64,000 nt of DNA from contig NZ_CP072801.1 in NCBI RefSeq assembly GCF_017901135.1, positions 3,097,501-3,161,500 of the forward strand. The letters run 5' to 3'. Below are positions 18,760-27,560 of this stretch, piece after piece. The notes under the pieces are model-generated. The model was not told the origin of the DNA, ran no database searches, and saw nothing but the letters and a program-made list of their open reading frames with translations. Source of the DNA: Thiothrix litoralis (GTDB lineage: Bacteria > Pseudomonadota > Gammaproteobacteria > Thiotrichales > Thiotrichaceae). The position numbers and the translations under genes were made by a program. Positions within the stretch are counted from its first letter, which is position 1. Each line of letters begins with the position of its first letter.

Positions 18760-19683
18760 GTGACTGCCACGGCGGGGACGCTGGCGCTGGATGCGCTGCT
18801 CTCGCGTTACCATCATCACCTGTTTAGTGAAAAGCGTTATTCCCCGCGCACGGTTTCCAGCTACGAACACGATTTACATGATTTCATTGTCTGGCTGGAA
18901 AAGCAGGCTGGCGCAGCCGAGGTTTCCCCGCTGACGGCCGAGACTTGGCAAGTGCGTCAGTGGATCAGCCATTTGCACCGTAACGGTTTGTCAGGCAAAA
19001 GCCTGCAACGCAAACTGTCATCCATTCGCCGCTTTTACCGCTTTTTATTGCGCGAAAACCTGATTGAGAGCAATCCGGTGGTGGATGTGCAATCGCCCAA
19101 GCACGTCCGCAAGCTCCCGGATACGCTGGATGCTGAAACCATCGAACGCCTGTTGAGCATTGCGCCGGAGGATATTCTGGCAGTACGTGATCGTGCCTTG
19201 ATGGAATTGCTGTATTCCTCGGGCTTGCGTCTGGCGGAACTGGTGGGGCTGGATGTCCATGATATCGACCAGCGCCAACAACAGGTGCGTGTGACTGGCA
19301 AGGGTGACAAGCAACGTGATGTGCCGGTGGGCAGGGTAGCACTGGCAGCTTTGCAGGCGTGGTTGCAACAACGTGGCAATCTGGCAGCACAGGGGGAAAC
19401 AGCGCTGTTTGTCAGCAAGCATGGTACGCGCTTACACCCGCGCAGTGTGCAATTCCGCCTGAACCATTGGCGTTTGCAACAAGGTCTGGAACAGCATGTG
19501 CACCCGCATAAACTGCGCCATTCGTTTGCAAGCCATTTGCTGGAATCGTCGGGGGATTTGCGGGCGGTACAGGAAATGCTGGGTCATGCTGACATCAGCA
19601 CCACCCAGATTTATACCCATCTGGATTTTCAGCACCTCGCCAGTGTGTACGACAAGGCGCACCCACGGGCGAAGAAAAAGTGA
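18760..19683 (+). CDS. xerC: Tyrosine recombinase XerC
   Basis: The 307-residue product has the N-terminal core-binding SAM-like domain (YSPRTVSSYEHDLHDF) and the catalytic domain. The catalytic set is Arg in SSGLRLAELVGL, Lys in VTGKGDKQR, the HKLRHSFASHLL box, the His of LGHADISTTQ and the nucleophile Tyr in IYTHLD. With XerD it resolves chromosome dimers at dif. GTG 18760 was chosen because it follows the DUF484 stop at once and the protein then has normal length; the frame from 18700 overlaps the upstream gene. Conserved operon position after dapF and DUF484 argues for XerC, not a phage integrase. Confidence 0.95.
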   Translation: MTATAGTLALDALLSRYHHHLFSEKRYSPRTVSSYEHDLHDFIVWLEKQAGAAEVSPLTAETWQVRQWISHLHRNGLSGKSLQRKLSSIRRFYRFLLRENLIESNPVVDVQSPKHVRKLPDTLDAETIERLLSIAPEDILAVRDRALMELLYSSGLRLAELVGLDVHDIDQRQQQVRVTGKGDKQRDVPVGRVALAALQAWLQQRGNLAAQGETALFVSKHGTRLHPRSVQFRLNHWRLQQGLEQHVHPHKLRHSFASHLLESSGDLRAVQEMLGHADISTTQIYTHLDFQHLASVYDKAHPRAKKK

Positions 19684-19689
19684 GGTTTG

Positions 19690-20295
19690 TTAGTCTTCCA
19701 TGAGCCAGATGGAGTGGATAGTGGCGGAAGAGTCGGCAACCGTGGTGATGGTTTCATCTTTGGGGTAGATGCCCGCCGTGCCATCTTTACCAATGACCTG
19801 AAAAATCATCGTACCGGGGGCTTTGGCGAAGGTGGCAAACTCGCGGGATTCGATCTCAGTCCACTGGATTTCGGTCAAACCACCGAGTTTTTCCCCGACG
19901 CTTTGCAGGTTTTCCCCGACTTTTACCTTGCTCTCAGTAATAAAGCGCGGGCTAATGATGCGGATCAGGTTGGCAGTATGGGTGATTCTGTCCAGCATGA
20001 TATTCATGAGGGCTTCCCCATTCAGGGTGACGGTCATCCACTCAATACCTTCACCATCCCGCTCAATGGCCGCTGTTGCTCCCGGCAACGTTGCCAGTAT
20101 GTCGCTTGACAGCATCCCGAGTTGCACAGGGCCTGCGGCACTATCGGTGATAGTATAGCTGTCCTGTCGTTGCCCTGATGCTTGTTCGCCGACTTGCTGC
20201 TGGGCTGTGGTGGAGGTATTGGGATTATCCTGCCCACAGCCATTCAGCAATAATGGCACTAACAGCAAACTGGCGCTTAACCTTGTCGGTTGCAT
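19690..20295 (-). CDS. Lipoprotein of unknown function
   Basis: The 201-residue product starts MQPTRLSASLLLVPLLLNGCG, a clear lipoprotein signal with the lipid-modified Cys near residue 20. A Gln/Ser/Thr-rich spacer follows, then a globular domain beginning ITDSAAGPVQLGMLSSDILATLPG. This resembles small beta-rich domains that start with GxVRLGM..AEL and occur in secreted bacterial proteins. I do not recognise a named family. ATG 20295 is preceded by a GGAG site; the longer frame overlaps the neighbouring gene. It ends next to xerC, which converges on it. It follows another lipoprotein gene on the same strand and may be in one unit with the ankyrin lipoprotein and the P-loop ATPase. Confidence 0.75.
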   Translation of the reverse strand: MQPTRLSASLLLVPLLLNGCGQDNPNTSTTAQQQVGEQASGQRQDSYTITDSAAGPVQLGMLSSDILATLPGATAAIERDGEGIEWMTVTLNGEALMNIMLDRITHTANLIRIISPRFITESKVKVGENLQSVGEKLGGLTEIQWTEIESREFATFAKAPGTMIFQVIGKDGTAGIYPKDETITTVADSSATIHSIWLMED

Positions 20296-20329
20296 GTTGG
20301 TTCTCCGTGAATACCCTTGATTACCATGA

Positions 20330-20671
20330 TCAGGCTGGGTTTTCAAAGAATATGTAGTTGGTTGAATAGTCACTGAACTCAAAGTAGACCTTTTTTTCGT
20401 CAGAATCCGCAACGCCGTTCAGGTTGGCATCCAGAATGCCGTAGCCGAAACGGTAAGGGCGCTCAGTGCCACTAGTAGTCCCCGCCGCCGTGGAGATTTT
20501 ATCAACTTTGATAAAGCGCCTTACCACTTTTTCACCGGCATAGACTTCCAGCACGCCACTGACGCCAGTCCAGTTATTAATTTCACGCCCAATCTTGTTC
20601 TGGGTTTCCTGGGTACAAGCGCCAAGGCCAAGCAGCAGGGAAAGGGTAAGTAACAGTGTTGTCCATTTCAT
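20330..20671 (-). CDS. Small lipoprotein of unknown function
   Basis: The 113-residue product has a lipoprotein signal with lipobox LGAC (Cys19) and a mature part of about 95 residues. The mature part includes VSGVLEVYAGEKVVRRFIKVDK and GILDANLNGVADSDEKKVYFEF; the DANLNGVADSDEKK stretch looks like an EF-hand-type Ca2+ loop (DxNxNGxxDxxE). Calcium binding is thus plausible, but the family is unknown to me. GAGGAAT precedes ATG 20671. It lies between two other lipoprotein genes on the same strand with short gaps, consistent with an envelope-related operon. Confidence 0.78.
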   Translation of the reverse strand: MKWTTLLLTLSLLLGLGACTQETQNKIGREINNWTGVSGVLEVYAGEKVVRRFIKVDKISTAAGTTSGTERPYRFGYGILDANLNGVADSDEKKVYFEFSDYSTNYIFFENPA

Positions 20672-20698
20672 GCGTTATTCCTCGAAAAAATTTTAAAA

Positions 20699-21316
20699 TC
20701 AGTAGCCTAAAATACGGGCAGTGCGTAAGTCACCCTGATCCAGCGCCATTTGTACGGGTGTTTTGGCGGGGGAGCCATGGGTGACCGCGTTGGGGTTTGC
20801 CCCCTGCTTCAGCAAGTAGTTGGCGGCATCAGCCCGTCCAAAACGGGCAGCATGGTGCAGAGGGGTCCAGCCGGTAGCAGTAACCGCATTCACATTCGCG
20901 CCTTTGCTCACCAATTGCCTGACAGCAGGTAAGGCACCTGCGGCCACGGCGGCGTGTAAGGCTGTTTCGCCAGAAGCGGTGGCAGTGTTGGCGTCAGCGC
21001 CTTGTTCCAGCAGGGTGCTCACGGCGGCGGCATTGCCTGCTTGTGCGGCCTCCCACAGTTGCTTGTTCAGCTCGCTCTGGGAAAAGGCGGGTGCAGCCGC
21101 CGTTGCTGTCGCTGGCTCGGCCTCAGGTGTTGCGACGAGTGTTTCTGGGGGGGCGAACTCAGCTCTGGCAGCCGTGATCAGGGTGTTGCTGTCTGCCGAG
21201 GTGATGATACTTCTGGTGGTTGGAGTCTCTGTTGCAGTGGTGGTGGCGCAACCACTCAGACCTAGCAGCAATAAGCTGGTCAATAACAGGGCTGGAGTGT
21301 TGGGGATTTGTTTCAT
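20699..21316 (-). CDS. Ankyrin-repeat lipoprotein
   Basis: The 205-residue product has a lipoprotein signal (LLLLGLSGC, Cys23), a Thr/Ala/Pro-rich spacer to about residue 75, then about four ankyrin repeats. The repeats carry the usual signatures: AAQAGNAAAVSTLLEQGADAN, TALHAAVAAGALPAVRQLVS, TPLHHAARFGRADAANYLLK and a partial last repeat. It would be a lipid-anchored protein interaction module in the periplasm. Its ATG directly follows the TAG stop of the upstream ATPase gene, so the two are translationally coupled. Ankyrin lipoproteins are often paired with enzymes they inhibit or protect against; no such partner is evident beyond the ATPase. Confidence 0.85.
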   Translation of the reverse strand: MKQIPNTPALLLTSLLLLGLSGCATTTATETPTTRSIITSADSNTLITAARAEFAPPETLVATPEAEPATATAAAPAFSQSELNKQLWEAAQAGNAAAVSTLLEQGADANTATASGETALHAAVAAGALPAVRQLVSKGANVNAVTATGWTPLHHAARFGRADAANYLLKQGANPNAVTHGSPAKTPVQMALDQGDLRTARILGY

Positions 21317-22075
21317 CTAGTTTGGGCCAGTTTGGCAATGGTTGAAGAAATGCCGCGCAGTACGTCCACTTTGACCGCCACGTTCGGTTGCAAAGGCACT
21401 TGCTTCCTGATGCAACAGTTCCGCATCTTGTACGCGCCCTTTGAATAACTTGTCTACGATCTCCAGATAAGTGTCTTTATTCATGGGATGGAAAGGCAAG
21501 GATAGGCCGAAGCGATCAGCCAGCAGGCGTTTGTTTTCGACAGCAGGGTCGTCGGGAATCTCACCTTTGAGCATTTGCTCCAGGGTGCTTTTCCGGCAGT
21601 TGGAGGTGGCGTAAATGAGCACATTTTCAGGCGGCTTTTCCAGCGTGCCTTCCAGGGTGCTTTTCAACATGCGGTATTCGCCCTTGGTTTCGTCAAAGTC
21701 GAGGTCGTCACAGTAGATGATGAAGCGGTAGTGGGAGTCGACGATTTCATCGGTAATATCGACCAATACGCCCAGATCATCTTTGGAAATCTGGATCATG
21801 CGCAAGCCATAGGTGTGGTAACGGCTCAAGACGGCCTTGATCAGCGAGGATTTGCCGACGCCATGCGCACCCCACAACAAGGCGTGGCTGGCAGGTTTGC
21901 CACGTAAAAAGTGCTCCGTATTGCGGAACAGCTTGTCTTTTTGTTCGTCGATGCCCTGTAGGTTGTCGGGGTTTACCAAATCCACATTCCTGATGGGTTT
22001 CAAGAAATGCCGGTTGGATCGCCATACCGCTGCAAGGGTACTGCGCCAGTCAATCGTCAGTTTGCCAAAAGCCAT
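21317..22075 (-). CDS. P-loop ATPase of the DUF815 family
   Basis: The 252-residue protein has a Walker A motif (GAHGVGKSSLIKAVL, about residue 69-83) and Walker B (RFIIYCDDLDF). The conserved downstream ENVLIYATSNCRK and ADRFGLSLPFHPMNKDTYLEI place it in the DUF815 AAA+ group. These proteins are cytoplasmic ATPases with no settled function. ATG 22075 follows TAACTCCCTTC read in reverse, that is GAAGGGAGTTATA, a strong ribosome site. The stop is immediately followed by the ankyrin lipoprotein start, an unusual pairing of a cytoplasmic ATPase with an exported protein. Confidence 0.85.
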   Translation of the reverse strand: MAFGKLTIDWRSTLAAVWRSNRHFLKPIRNVDLVNPDNLQGIDEQKDKLFRNTEHFLRGKPASHALLWGAHGVGKSSLIKAVLSRYHTYGLRMIQISKDDLGVLVDITDEIVDSHYRFIIYCDDLDFDETKGEYRMLKSTLEGTLEKPPENVLIYATSNCRKSTLEQMLKGEIPDDPAVENKRLLADRFGLSLPFHPMNKDTYLEIVDKLFKGRVQDAELLHQEASAFATERGGQSGRTARHFFNHCQTGPN

Positions 22076-22281
22076 TATAACTCCCTTCGGTAATATGCCT
22101 GCACGAATTGCCTCACAAGTTTAGCTGTTTATACAAAAATTTTCTGCTGCTTTATGTTGGGGCGGGCAGCCTTTATCTTGTGCTCAAACAGTATCTATTT
22201 ATAGCAAAGTGTGGTAATTAAGCCACTTTAATCATTAGAAAATCCTAATATACATTGCAACATGCGAGGAAGGTTTGCTGC

Positions 22282-22374
22282 ATGAAACAACATACTAACA
22301 CGCCTAAACACAGCTTCAAGCTCAAGGCGATCAGTTTCCTGTCACCCGCAGCCTTTTTGCTAGGTTCGAAATAG
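22282..22374 (+). CDS. Possible 30-residue ORF or truncated secreted-protein start
   Basis: ATG 22282 follows AGGAAGG at good spacing and opens 30 codons that read like an N-terminal export signal: basic start (MKQHTNTPKHSFKLKAISFL), hydrophobic middle, then LLGSK and a stop. It looks like the beginning of a lost secreted protein, or a small protein of its own. The surrounding 22076-22389 region holds nothing else I can identify. Confidence 0.3.
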   Translation: MKQHTNTPKHSFKLKAISFLSPAAFLLGSK

Positions 22375-22389
22375 CATCAGGCGCTGGCC

Positions 22390-23133
22390 TTAGTGTTGTA
22401 AGCGATAGCTCATAAGCCCGAACCATTCGTGCAGAGCTGTCTGACTGCGCGATAGGGCATTGGCTTGCGGAATCCACCACAGCCATTCGTGCCGCCAGAA
22501 ATTGCTGGAACCGTAGCTGGTGGCGGCGGGTAAGTAGTTCACTTGCCGGTTCTGGAAGGCCAGCATGGTGCGGGGCATGTGCCAAGCTTGTGTGACGACC
22601 CAAGCGGAATGGATACCTGCTTCACTGAGTATTTGGTCGGAATACGCCGCATTTTCCCACGTGGTGTGGCTGCTGCCTTCCTGCCAGCGGATCGGAACTT
22701 GGAAGGTATTTTCCATGACATCGCGCATGTAATCGGCTTCGTTGCTGCTGCCTGAAATCAGGATGGGCAAGCCAGTCTTGCGGTGCAGGTAGGCCGCGTA
22801 ATTCAGGCGCTCCAGCTCGGTGCTGGCACTCATCCTGCCTGCGTATTCAATGGCTTCAAGATTGCGCCCCGCACCCAAAACCACAATGGCTTCGGGCAAG
22901 GGTTGTTGTAACCACAGTTCAGGTTTGGGTGGGTATTGCTGTTCTAAGCCTACCATGAGCTTTTCCGCCACCACTGGCAGGCTTAGTACCACGGTTTGCA
23001 GTACGCCAATCACTAGCGTGATTAGCATCGCGCTGCGCCATTTGTAGAACAGCAGCGCGATCAGCAGGAAAATCAGTAAATTGCCGGGTGGGTAGGCCAG
23101 AAATTCAACCGTTCGGCTAATGACTGGACTCAT
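22390..23133 (-). CDS. DUF218 (YdcF/ElyC-like) membrane protein
   Basis: The 247-residue product has two N-terminal transmembrane helices (about 12-30 and 35-55) and then a DUF218 domain. The domain shows AIVVLGAGR (first strand), [18 protein letters not shown] and [16 protein letters not shown], the last being the family's conserved TxxxHxxR-type region. ElyC in E. coli affects envelope and lipid-carrier homeostasis. Membrane topology and motifs support that subgroup. It overlaps the lipA start region by four bases (stop of lipA within its start), so it is probably coupled behind lipA. Confidence 0.85.
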   Translation of the reverse strand: MSPVISRTVEFLAYPPGNLLIFLLIALLFYKWRSAMLITLVIGVLQTVVLSLPVVAEKLMVGLEQQYPPKPELWLQQPLPEAIVVLGAGRNLEAIEYAGRMSASTELERLNYAAYLHRKTGLPILISGSSNEADYMRDVMENTFQVPIRWQEGSSHTTWENAAYSDQILSEAGIHSAWVVTQAWHMPRTMLAFQNRQVNYLPAATSYGSSNFWRHEWLWWIPQANALSRSQTALHEWFGLMSYRLQH

Positions 23134-24080
23134 TCGTTACCAAACACGCCTGCTGCTTGCTGGTCGGCATGATAAGAGGAACGCACCATGGGGCCACTGG
23201 CTACTTTGTCGAAGCCCATCGCGGTGGCAATTTCAGCCAGTTCGGCAAATTCATCCGGGTGTACGAAGCGGTCAACCGGCAGGTGGTGGCGGCTGGGTTG
23301 CAGGTATTGCCCCAAGGTCAGCATGTCGCAGTTGTGGTCACGCAGGTCTTGCAAGGTGGCAATCACTTCTTCCTTGGTTTCACCCAAGCCCATCATCAGG
23401 CCGGATTTGCTGGGAATGTGCGGGAACAGCTTCTTGAATTCCTTGATCAGATTCAGCGAATACTGGTAATCCGCGCCGGGGCGGGATTGCTTGTAGAGGC
23501 GCGGCACGGTTTCCATATTGTGGTTAAACACGTCCGGTGGGGCTGTTTCCAGAATTTGCAGGGCGATTTCCATGCGTCCGCGAAAATCGGGGGTGAGGAT
23601 TTCGATTTTAAGCGCTGGGTTGAGTTCGCGGGCTTTCTGGATGCATTTAACGAAATGTTCCGCGCCACCATCGCGTAAGTCATCACGGTCAACCGAGGTG
23701 ATGACCACGTATTTCAGGTTCATGGCGCGGATGGTTTCTGCCATATTATCCGGTTCGTTTTCATCCAGCGGCAACGGTTTACCGTGGGAAACGTCGCAGA
23801 AGGGGCAGCGTCGGGTGCAAATATCCCCCATGATCATGAAGGTTGCCGTGCCGTGGGTGAAGCATTCGCCCAGATTGGGGCAGGCGGCTTCTTCACAGAC
23901 GGTGTGCAGCTTTTGCTCGCGTAATACCGCTTTCAAGCGTTTGACTTCCGGCGTGGTGGGGGCTTTGGCCTTGATCCACGCCGGTTTGCGGCGAAATTCG
24001 GTGGTTGGTTCAACCTTGATCGGGATACGGGCTACTTTGTCGGCACCGCGTTCTTTGTGTCCGGGTTCTTTGCGTTCCAT
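23130..24080 (-). CDS. lipA: Lipoyl synthase
   Basis: The 316-residue radical SAM enzyme inserts two sulfurs into protein-bound octanoyl groups. Both iron-sulfur motifs are present: the auxiliary cluster cysteines in [12 protein letters not shown] and the radical SAM CxxxCxxC in CTRRCPFCD. The C-terminal RSSYHAD region, whose Ser ligates the auxiliary cluster, is intact. The partner lipB (octanoyltransferase) is not next to it, unlike the common lipB-lipA arrangement. Its stop overlaps the start of the DUF218 gene by four bases. Start ATG 24080 gives normal length. Confidence 0.96.
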   Translation of the reverse strand: MERKEPGHKERGADKVARIPIKVEPTTEFRRKPAWIKAKAPTTPEVKRLKAVLREQKLHTVCEEAACPNLGECFTHGTATFMIMGDICTRRCPFCDVSHGKPLPLDENEPDNMAETIRAMNLKYVVITSVDRDDLRDGGAEHFVKCIQKARELNPALKIEILTPDFRGRMEIALQILETAPPDVFNHNMETVPRLYKQSRPGADYQYSLNLIKEFKKLFPHIPSKSGLMMGLGETKEEVIATLQDLRDHNCDMLTLGQYLQPSRHHLPVDRFVHPDEFAELAEIATAMGFDKVASGPMVRSSYHADQQAAGVFGNE

Positions 24081-24263
24081 GAGGTCTGGCTATCTCGCGT
24101 TTGGTGGATTGTCGACACATTATAATCCCAAGACGGCGGTGTGGGGGTAATCCTTTGCAAGGTTTATCTAATGCATCATCATATCTTACTGGCATACACT
24201 GGCGGTTCATGGAACATGCCCACAACACAAGCCCAGCAACCCAATGCCTGAAGGAAATACACC

Positions 24264-25736
24264 ATGACAGCCGTAGAACACCGGGTCTACACCGCCGCCC
24301 AAACCCGCCAACTCGACCACATCGCCATCCACGACGCGGGCATCCCCGCCTACACCCTGATGTCACGCGCCGGGCAAGCCACCGTCGACCACCTCCGCGC
24401 CCGCTGGCCTAACACCCGCTCTGTCTGCATCCTCTGCGGGGCAGGCAACAACGGCGGGGATGGCTACGTCATCGCCCGACTGGCCTTACAAGCAGGCTGG
24501 CAAGTCACCCTGATCTCGCTAGCGGACGTATCACGTCTGCAAGGCGCTGCCCAACAAGCCTTCCACGACTTCAGCGCAGCAGGCGGACAAGTGCAAACCT
24601 TCACAGGTGAAATCCCACCCGCAGCCGTCATGGTCGACGCCCTGCTCGGCACGGGGCTGGACCGCACGGTAGAAGGTGCATACGCCACCGCCATCCAGCA
24701 ACTCAACCAGCAAACCGTGCCCGTGGTGGCGGTCGACATCCCCTCCGGCCTGCACGCAGACACCGGGCAACCCTACGGCTGTGCAGTCGAAGCCACCCTG
24801 ACCGTCACCTACATCGGCCTGAAAGCCGGGCTGCTCACCGGCAAGGCGCGGGATTACTGCGGAACCTTACACTTCGCCGCGCTGGATGTTCCTGACAGCG
24901 TATACGCCCAAGTCCCCACCGATATGCACCTGCTCGGCCAGCACACCTTGCGTGAACACCTGCCGCCACGCCGCCGTTCTGCCCACAAAGGCAATGCCGG
25001 TCATGCGCTGTTGGTCGGTGGTGCACCCGGCATGAGCGGTGCTATCCGGCTCGCGGGCGAAGCGGCATTACGGGCGGGCAGCGGGCTGGTTTCCATCGCT
25101 ACCCACCCCGCACACGCGCCTTTCCTCAACCTGTTACGCCCGGAACTGATGGTGCACGCCGTCGATTCCCCCGCCACACTACGCCCACTGCTGGCACGCA
25201 TGGAGGCTATCGGCATCGGCCCCGGCATGGCGCAAACCGCTTGGTCCCGCAACCTGCTGACCCTGATTCAGAACGCCACCCAACCCAAAGTGCTGGATGC
25301 TGACGCTCTCAACCTGCTAGCGCAAAATCGCAGCCAGCGCGATGACTGGATTCTCACCCCACACCCCGGCGAAGCCGCCCGCCTGCTGGCCTGCACCACC
25401 GCAGACGTGGAACAAGATCGTATCGCCGCCACCCGCCGCTTGCAGCGCGAATACGGTGGCGTTATCGTACTCAAAGGCACGGGGACACTGGTCGCTTCCG
25501 CTAACGGGGTGGCTTTTTGCGATGCAGGCAATCCCGGCATGGCCTCCGGTGGCATGGGTGACGCCCTCACCGGTATCATTACCGCCCTGCTCGCACAAGG
25601 CTTGAGTCTGGAAGCTGCCGCAACCACGGGCGTATGGGTACATGCCCACGCCGCCGACCGCGCCGCCGCCAGCGGAGAACGCGGCTTGCTGGCGAGTGAC
25701 CTCATTACACATTTACGGGAAGTCATCAACGCATGA
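24264..25736 (+). CDS. nnr: Bifunctional NAD(P)H-hydrate epimerase / dehydratase
   Basis: The 490-residue product joins a YjeF N-terminal epimerase domain (about 1-215: CGAGNNGGDGYVIARL, VDALLGTGLDR, VDIPSGLHAD) to a C-terminal ribokinase-like dehydratase domain (about 225-490: NAGHALLVGGAPGMSGA, GIGPGM, TPHPGEAARL, GNPGMASGGMGDALTGI). Together they repair hydrated NADH and NADPH using ADP. ATG 24264 is preceded by TGAAGGAAA. Its stop overlaps tsaE by four bases (ATGA). The nnr-tsaE-amidase order is conserved in many gammaproteobacteria. Confidence 0.95.
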   Translation: MTAVEHRVYTAAQTRQLDHIAIHDAGIPAYTLMSRAGQATVDHLRARWPNTRSVCILCGAGNNGGDGYVIARLALQAGWQVTLISLADVSRLQGAAQQAFHDFSAAGGQVQTFTGEIPPAAVMVDALLGTGLDRTVEGAYATAIQQLNQQTVPVVAVDIPSGLHADTGQPYGCAVEATLTVTYIGLKAGLLTGKARDYCGTLHFAALDVPDSVYAQVPTDMHLLGQHTLREHLPPRRRSAHKGNAGHALLVGGAPGMSGAIRLAGEAALRAGSGLVSIATHPAHAPFLNLLRPELMVHAVDSPATLRPLLARMEAIGIGPGMAQTAWSRNLLTLIQNATQPKVLDADALNLLAQNRSQRDDWILTPHPGEAARLLACTTADVEQDRIAATRRLQREYGGVIVLKGTGTLVASANGVAFCDAGNPGMASGGMGDALTGIITALLAQGLSLEAAATTGVWVHAHAADRAAASGERGLLASDLITHLREVINA

Positions 25737-26146
25737 AGGATTGGCAACGAGTAGCAGATGAAGCCGCCATGCTCGCCACCGGCGCAGCGCTGGCACAACG
25801 GTTCCCCTCTGGCGGCCTGATTACGCTGCACGGCGACTTGGGGGCAGGCAAAACCACGCTGGTACGCGGCCTATTGCGGGCATTAGGACATACTGGCAAC
25901 GTCAAAAGCCCCACTTATACGCTAGTAGAACCCTATCATCTGGAAGGGCGCGACGTGTTCCACTTCGACCTGTACCGTTTAGCAGATGCAGAGGAGTTGG
26001 AGTACATGGGCATCCGCGACTATCTACGCCCGGATGCTCTATGTCTGATTGAATGGCCAGAAAAAGCCGGGGGCTTGCTACCTGAGCCGGATTTACGTAT
26101 CCACATTCGGCATTGTGGTGATGCTCGCGAAATTTTCATGAAATGA
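25733..26146 (+). CDS. tsaE: tRNA threonylcarbamoyladenosine biosynthesis ATPase TsaE
   Basis: The 137-residue protein has the Walker A motif GDLGAGKTTLVRGLL and the family motifs VKSPTYTLVEPY, FHFDLYRLADAEELE and CLIEWPEKA. TsaE works with TsaB and TsaD to transfer threonylcarbamoyl to A37 of ANN-decoding tRNAs. TsaC, which makes the TC-AMP intermediate, is encoded at 28716 in this window. Coupled to nnr by a four-base overlap. About 165 AT-rich bases separate it from amiC. Confidence 0.95.
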   Translation: MKDWQRVADEAAMLATGAALAQRFPSGGLITLHGDLGAGKTTLVRGLLRALGHTGNVKSPTYTLVEPYHLEGRDVFHFDLYRLADAEELEYMGIRDYLRPDALCLIEWPEKAGGLLPEPDLRIHIRHCGDAREIFMK

Positions 26147-26312
26147 TTTAAATCAACATAATCATGAGTTTATCACTACTTGATAAAAAATCACTTGAAA
26201 AGTACCACACTCTGGATTAATACTTATGAGGAAGAAACTTTTTTCCATCTTTTTGAGCGTATCTGTAAGCCATGAAGGTTTGCTGTCGCTAAGTGTCGTT
26301 TGAGATTAGGCC

Positions 26313-27560
26313 ATGAACACTGACAAGCTGAGCCGCAGAAACTTTATCCTGAAATTAAGTGCCTTGGCAGGTGCTATTGCCAGCGGGTTTCAAGCCCCGC
26401 CAGCCCTTGCTGCTGACGCCCCTCCCGGACGCTTGACTGGGGCAAACCTGACCGGCAGTGCTAAAAAGTTGGTGTTTGCCCTGCAACTGGATGAACCTGT
26501 GGCCTACAAGGTTTTCACACTCCCAGCACCCGACCGTGTGGTGATAGACCTGATGCACACCAGTATGGCTGGCAAACTCAAACAAGGTACGCATGACCGC
26601 CCACCGATTCAAAGCATTCGTTACGCCAGCCGTAATGATGGGCGTATCCGGGTTGTGCTGGATGTGCAGGAACAAGTATCAGCCAAAGCCACCATGAAGA
26701 AAAATGGCAGCAGCAACGTGCTTTCCATCACCATGAGCCCTACCGGCAAAGGTAGCAGCAGCGCCCCGGAGAAGAAGGCTGATAAAAAATCGACTAAAAA
26801 GTCTAAAGCTGCCAGCGAATCAGAGCAACCAACCACCTCGGAACCTTCCAGGGGTAAATTCATCGTGGTGATTGACCCTGGTCATGGCGGCAAAGACCCC
26901 GGCGCTATTGGCGCTAACGGCACGCGTGAAAAAGACGTGGTGCTGGAAGTTGCCCGCAAACTCAAGGCACGCATCGACCGCGAAAAAGGCATGAAGGCCA
27001 TTTTGACCCGCTCCGGCGACACCTTCATACCCTTGCGCGGACGCATGGACATTGCCCACCAACACAAGGCCGACCTGTTCATCTCGGTTCATGCCGACGC
27101 CAACCCTAGCTCACGGGTCAGTGGCTCTTCCGTCTATATCCTCTCCGAAAACGGCGCATCCAGTGAAGCGGCACGCCTAATGGCAGAAAGTGAAAACTCT
27201 TACGAGCTAAAATTCGGCAACCGCAGCTTGAACCATACCAATGACCGGGTCGCTTCCGTCTTACTGGATCTGAGCCAGGATGCCATGATCGACCGCAGCC
27301 TGAGTCTGGCAAAGGGCGTGCTCGGTGAACTCTCTAAGGTCAATAACCCACTGCGTAACCGTGTGGAAAGCGCCGCCTTCATGGTGCTCAAGTCACCGGA
27401 TATTCCTTCCATGCTGGTGGAAACCGCGTTCCTCAGCAATCCGATCGAGGAAAAGCGCCTGCGCACCGCTGATTACCAGCAAAAACTCGCCTCAGCGGTC
27501 TTTCAAGGCGTAAAACGTTACCAGCTTGCTTACGCTGATAGCGGGCGGGCTAATACGTAA
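26313..27560 (+). CDS. amiC: Tat-exported N-acetylmuramoyl-L-alanine amidase
   Basis: The 415-residue product starts with a twin-arginine signal (SRRNFILKLSALAGAIASGF), as in E. coli AmiA and AmiC. It then has an AMIN targeting domain (about 45-145), a Lys/Ser-rich linker (about 150-180) and an Amidase_3 catalytic domain. Zinc ligands are in DPGHGGKDPGA, the Glu of TREKDVVLEVARKL and SVHADA; the late catalytic Glu is in MLVETAFLSN. It cleaves septal peptidoglycan and needs LytM-type activators. In most gammaproteobacteria mutL and miaA follow; here the next gene is convergent and unrelated. Its last 11 bases overlap that convergent gene. Confidence 0.93.
   Translation: MNTDKLSRRNFILKLSALAGAIASGFQAPPALAADAPPGRLTGANLTGSAKKLVFALQLDEPVAYKVFTLPAPDRVVIDLMHTSMAGKLKQGTHDRPPIQSIRYASRNDGRIRVVLDVQEQVSAKATMKKNGSSNVLSITMSPTGKGSSSAPEKKADKKSTKKSKAASESEQPTTSEPSRGKFIVVIDPGHGGKDPGAIGANGTREKDVVLEVARKLKARIDREKGMKAILTRSGDTFIPLRGRMDIAHQHKADLFISVHADANPSSRVSGSSVYILSENGASSEAARLMAESENSYELKFGNRSLNHTNDRVASVLLDLSQDAMIDRSLSLAKGVLGELSKVNNPLRNRVESAAFMVLKSPDIPSMLVETAFLSNPIEEKRLRTADYQQKLASAVFQGVKRYQLAYADSGRANT

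Noticed and set aside
24099-24126. Possible promoter with TATAAT at 24121 upstream of nnr
   Set aside because: The -10 box is good but no convincing -35 lies at the proper spacing, so it is not listed as a feature.
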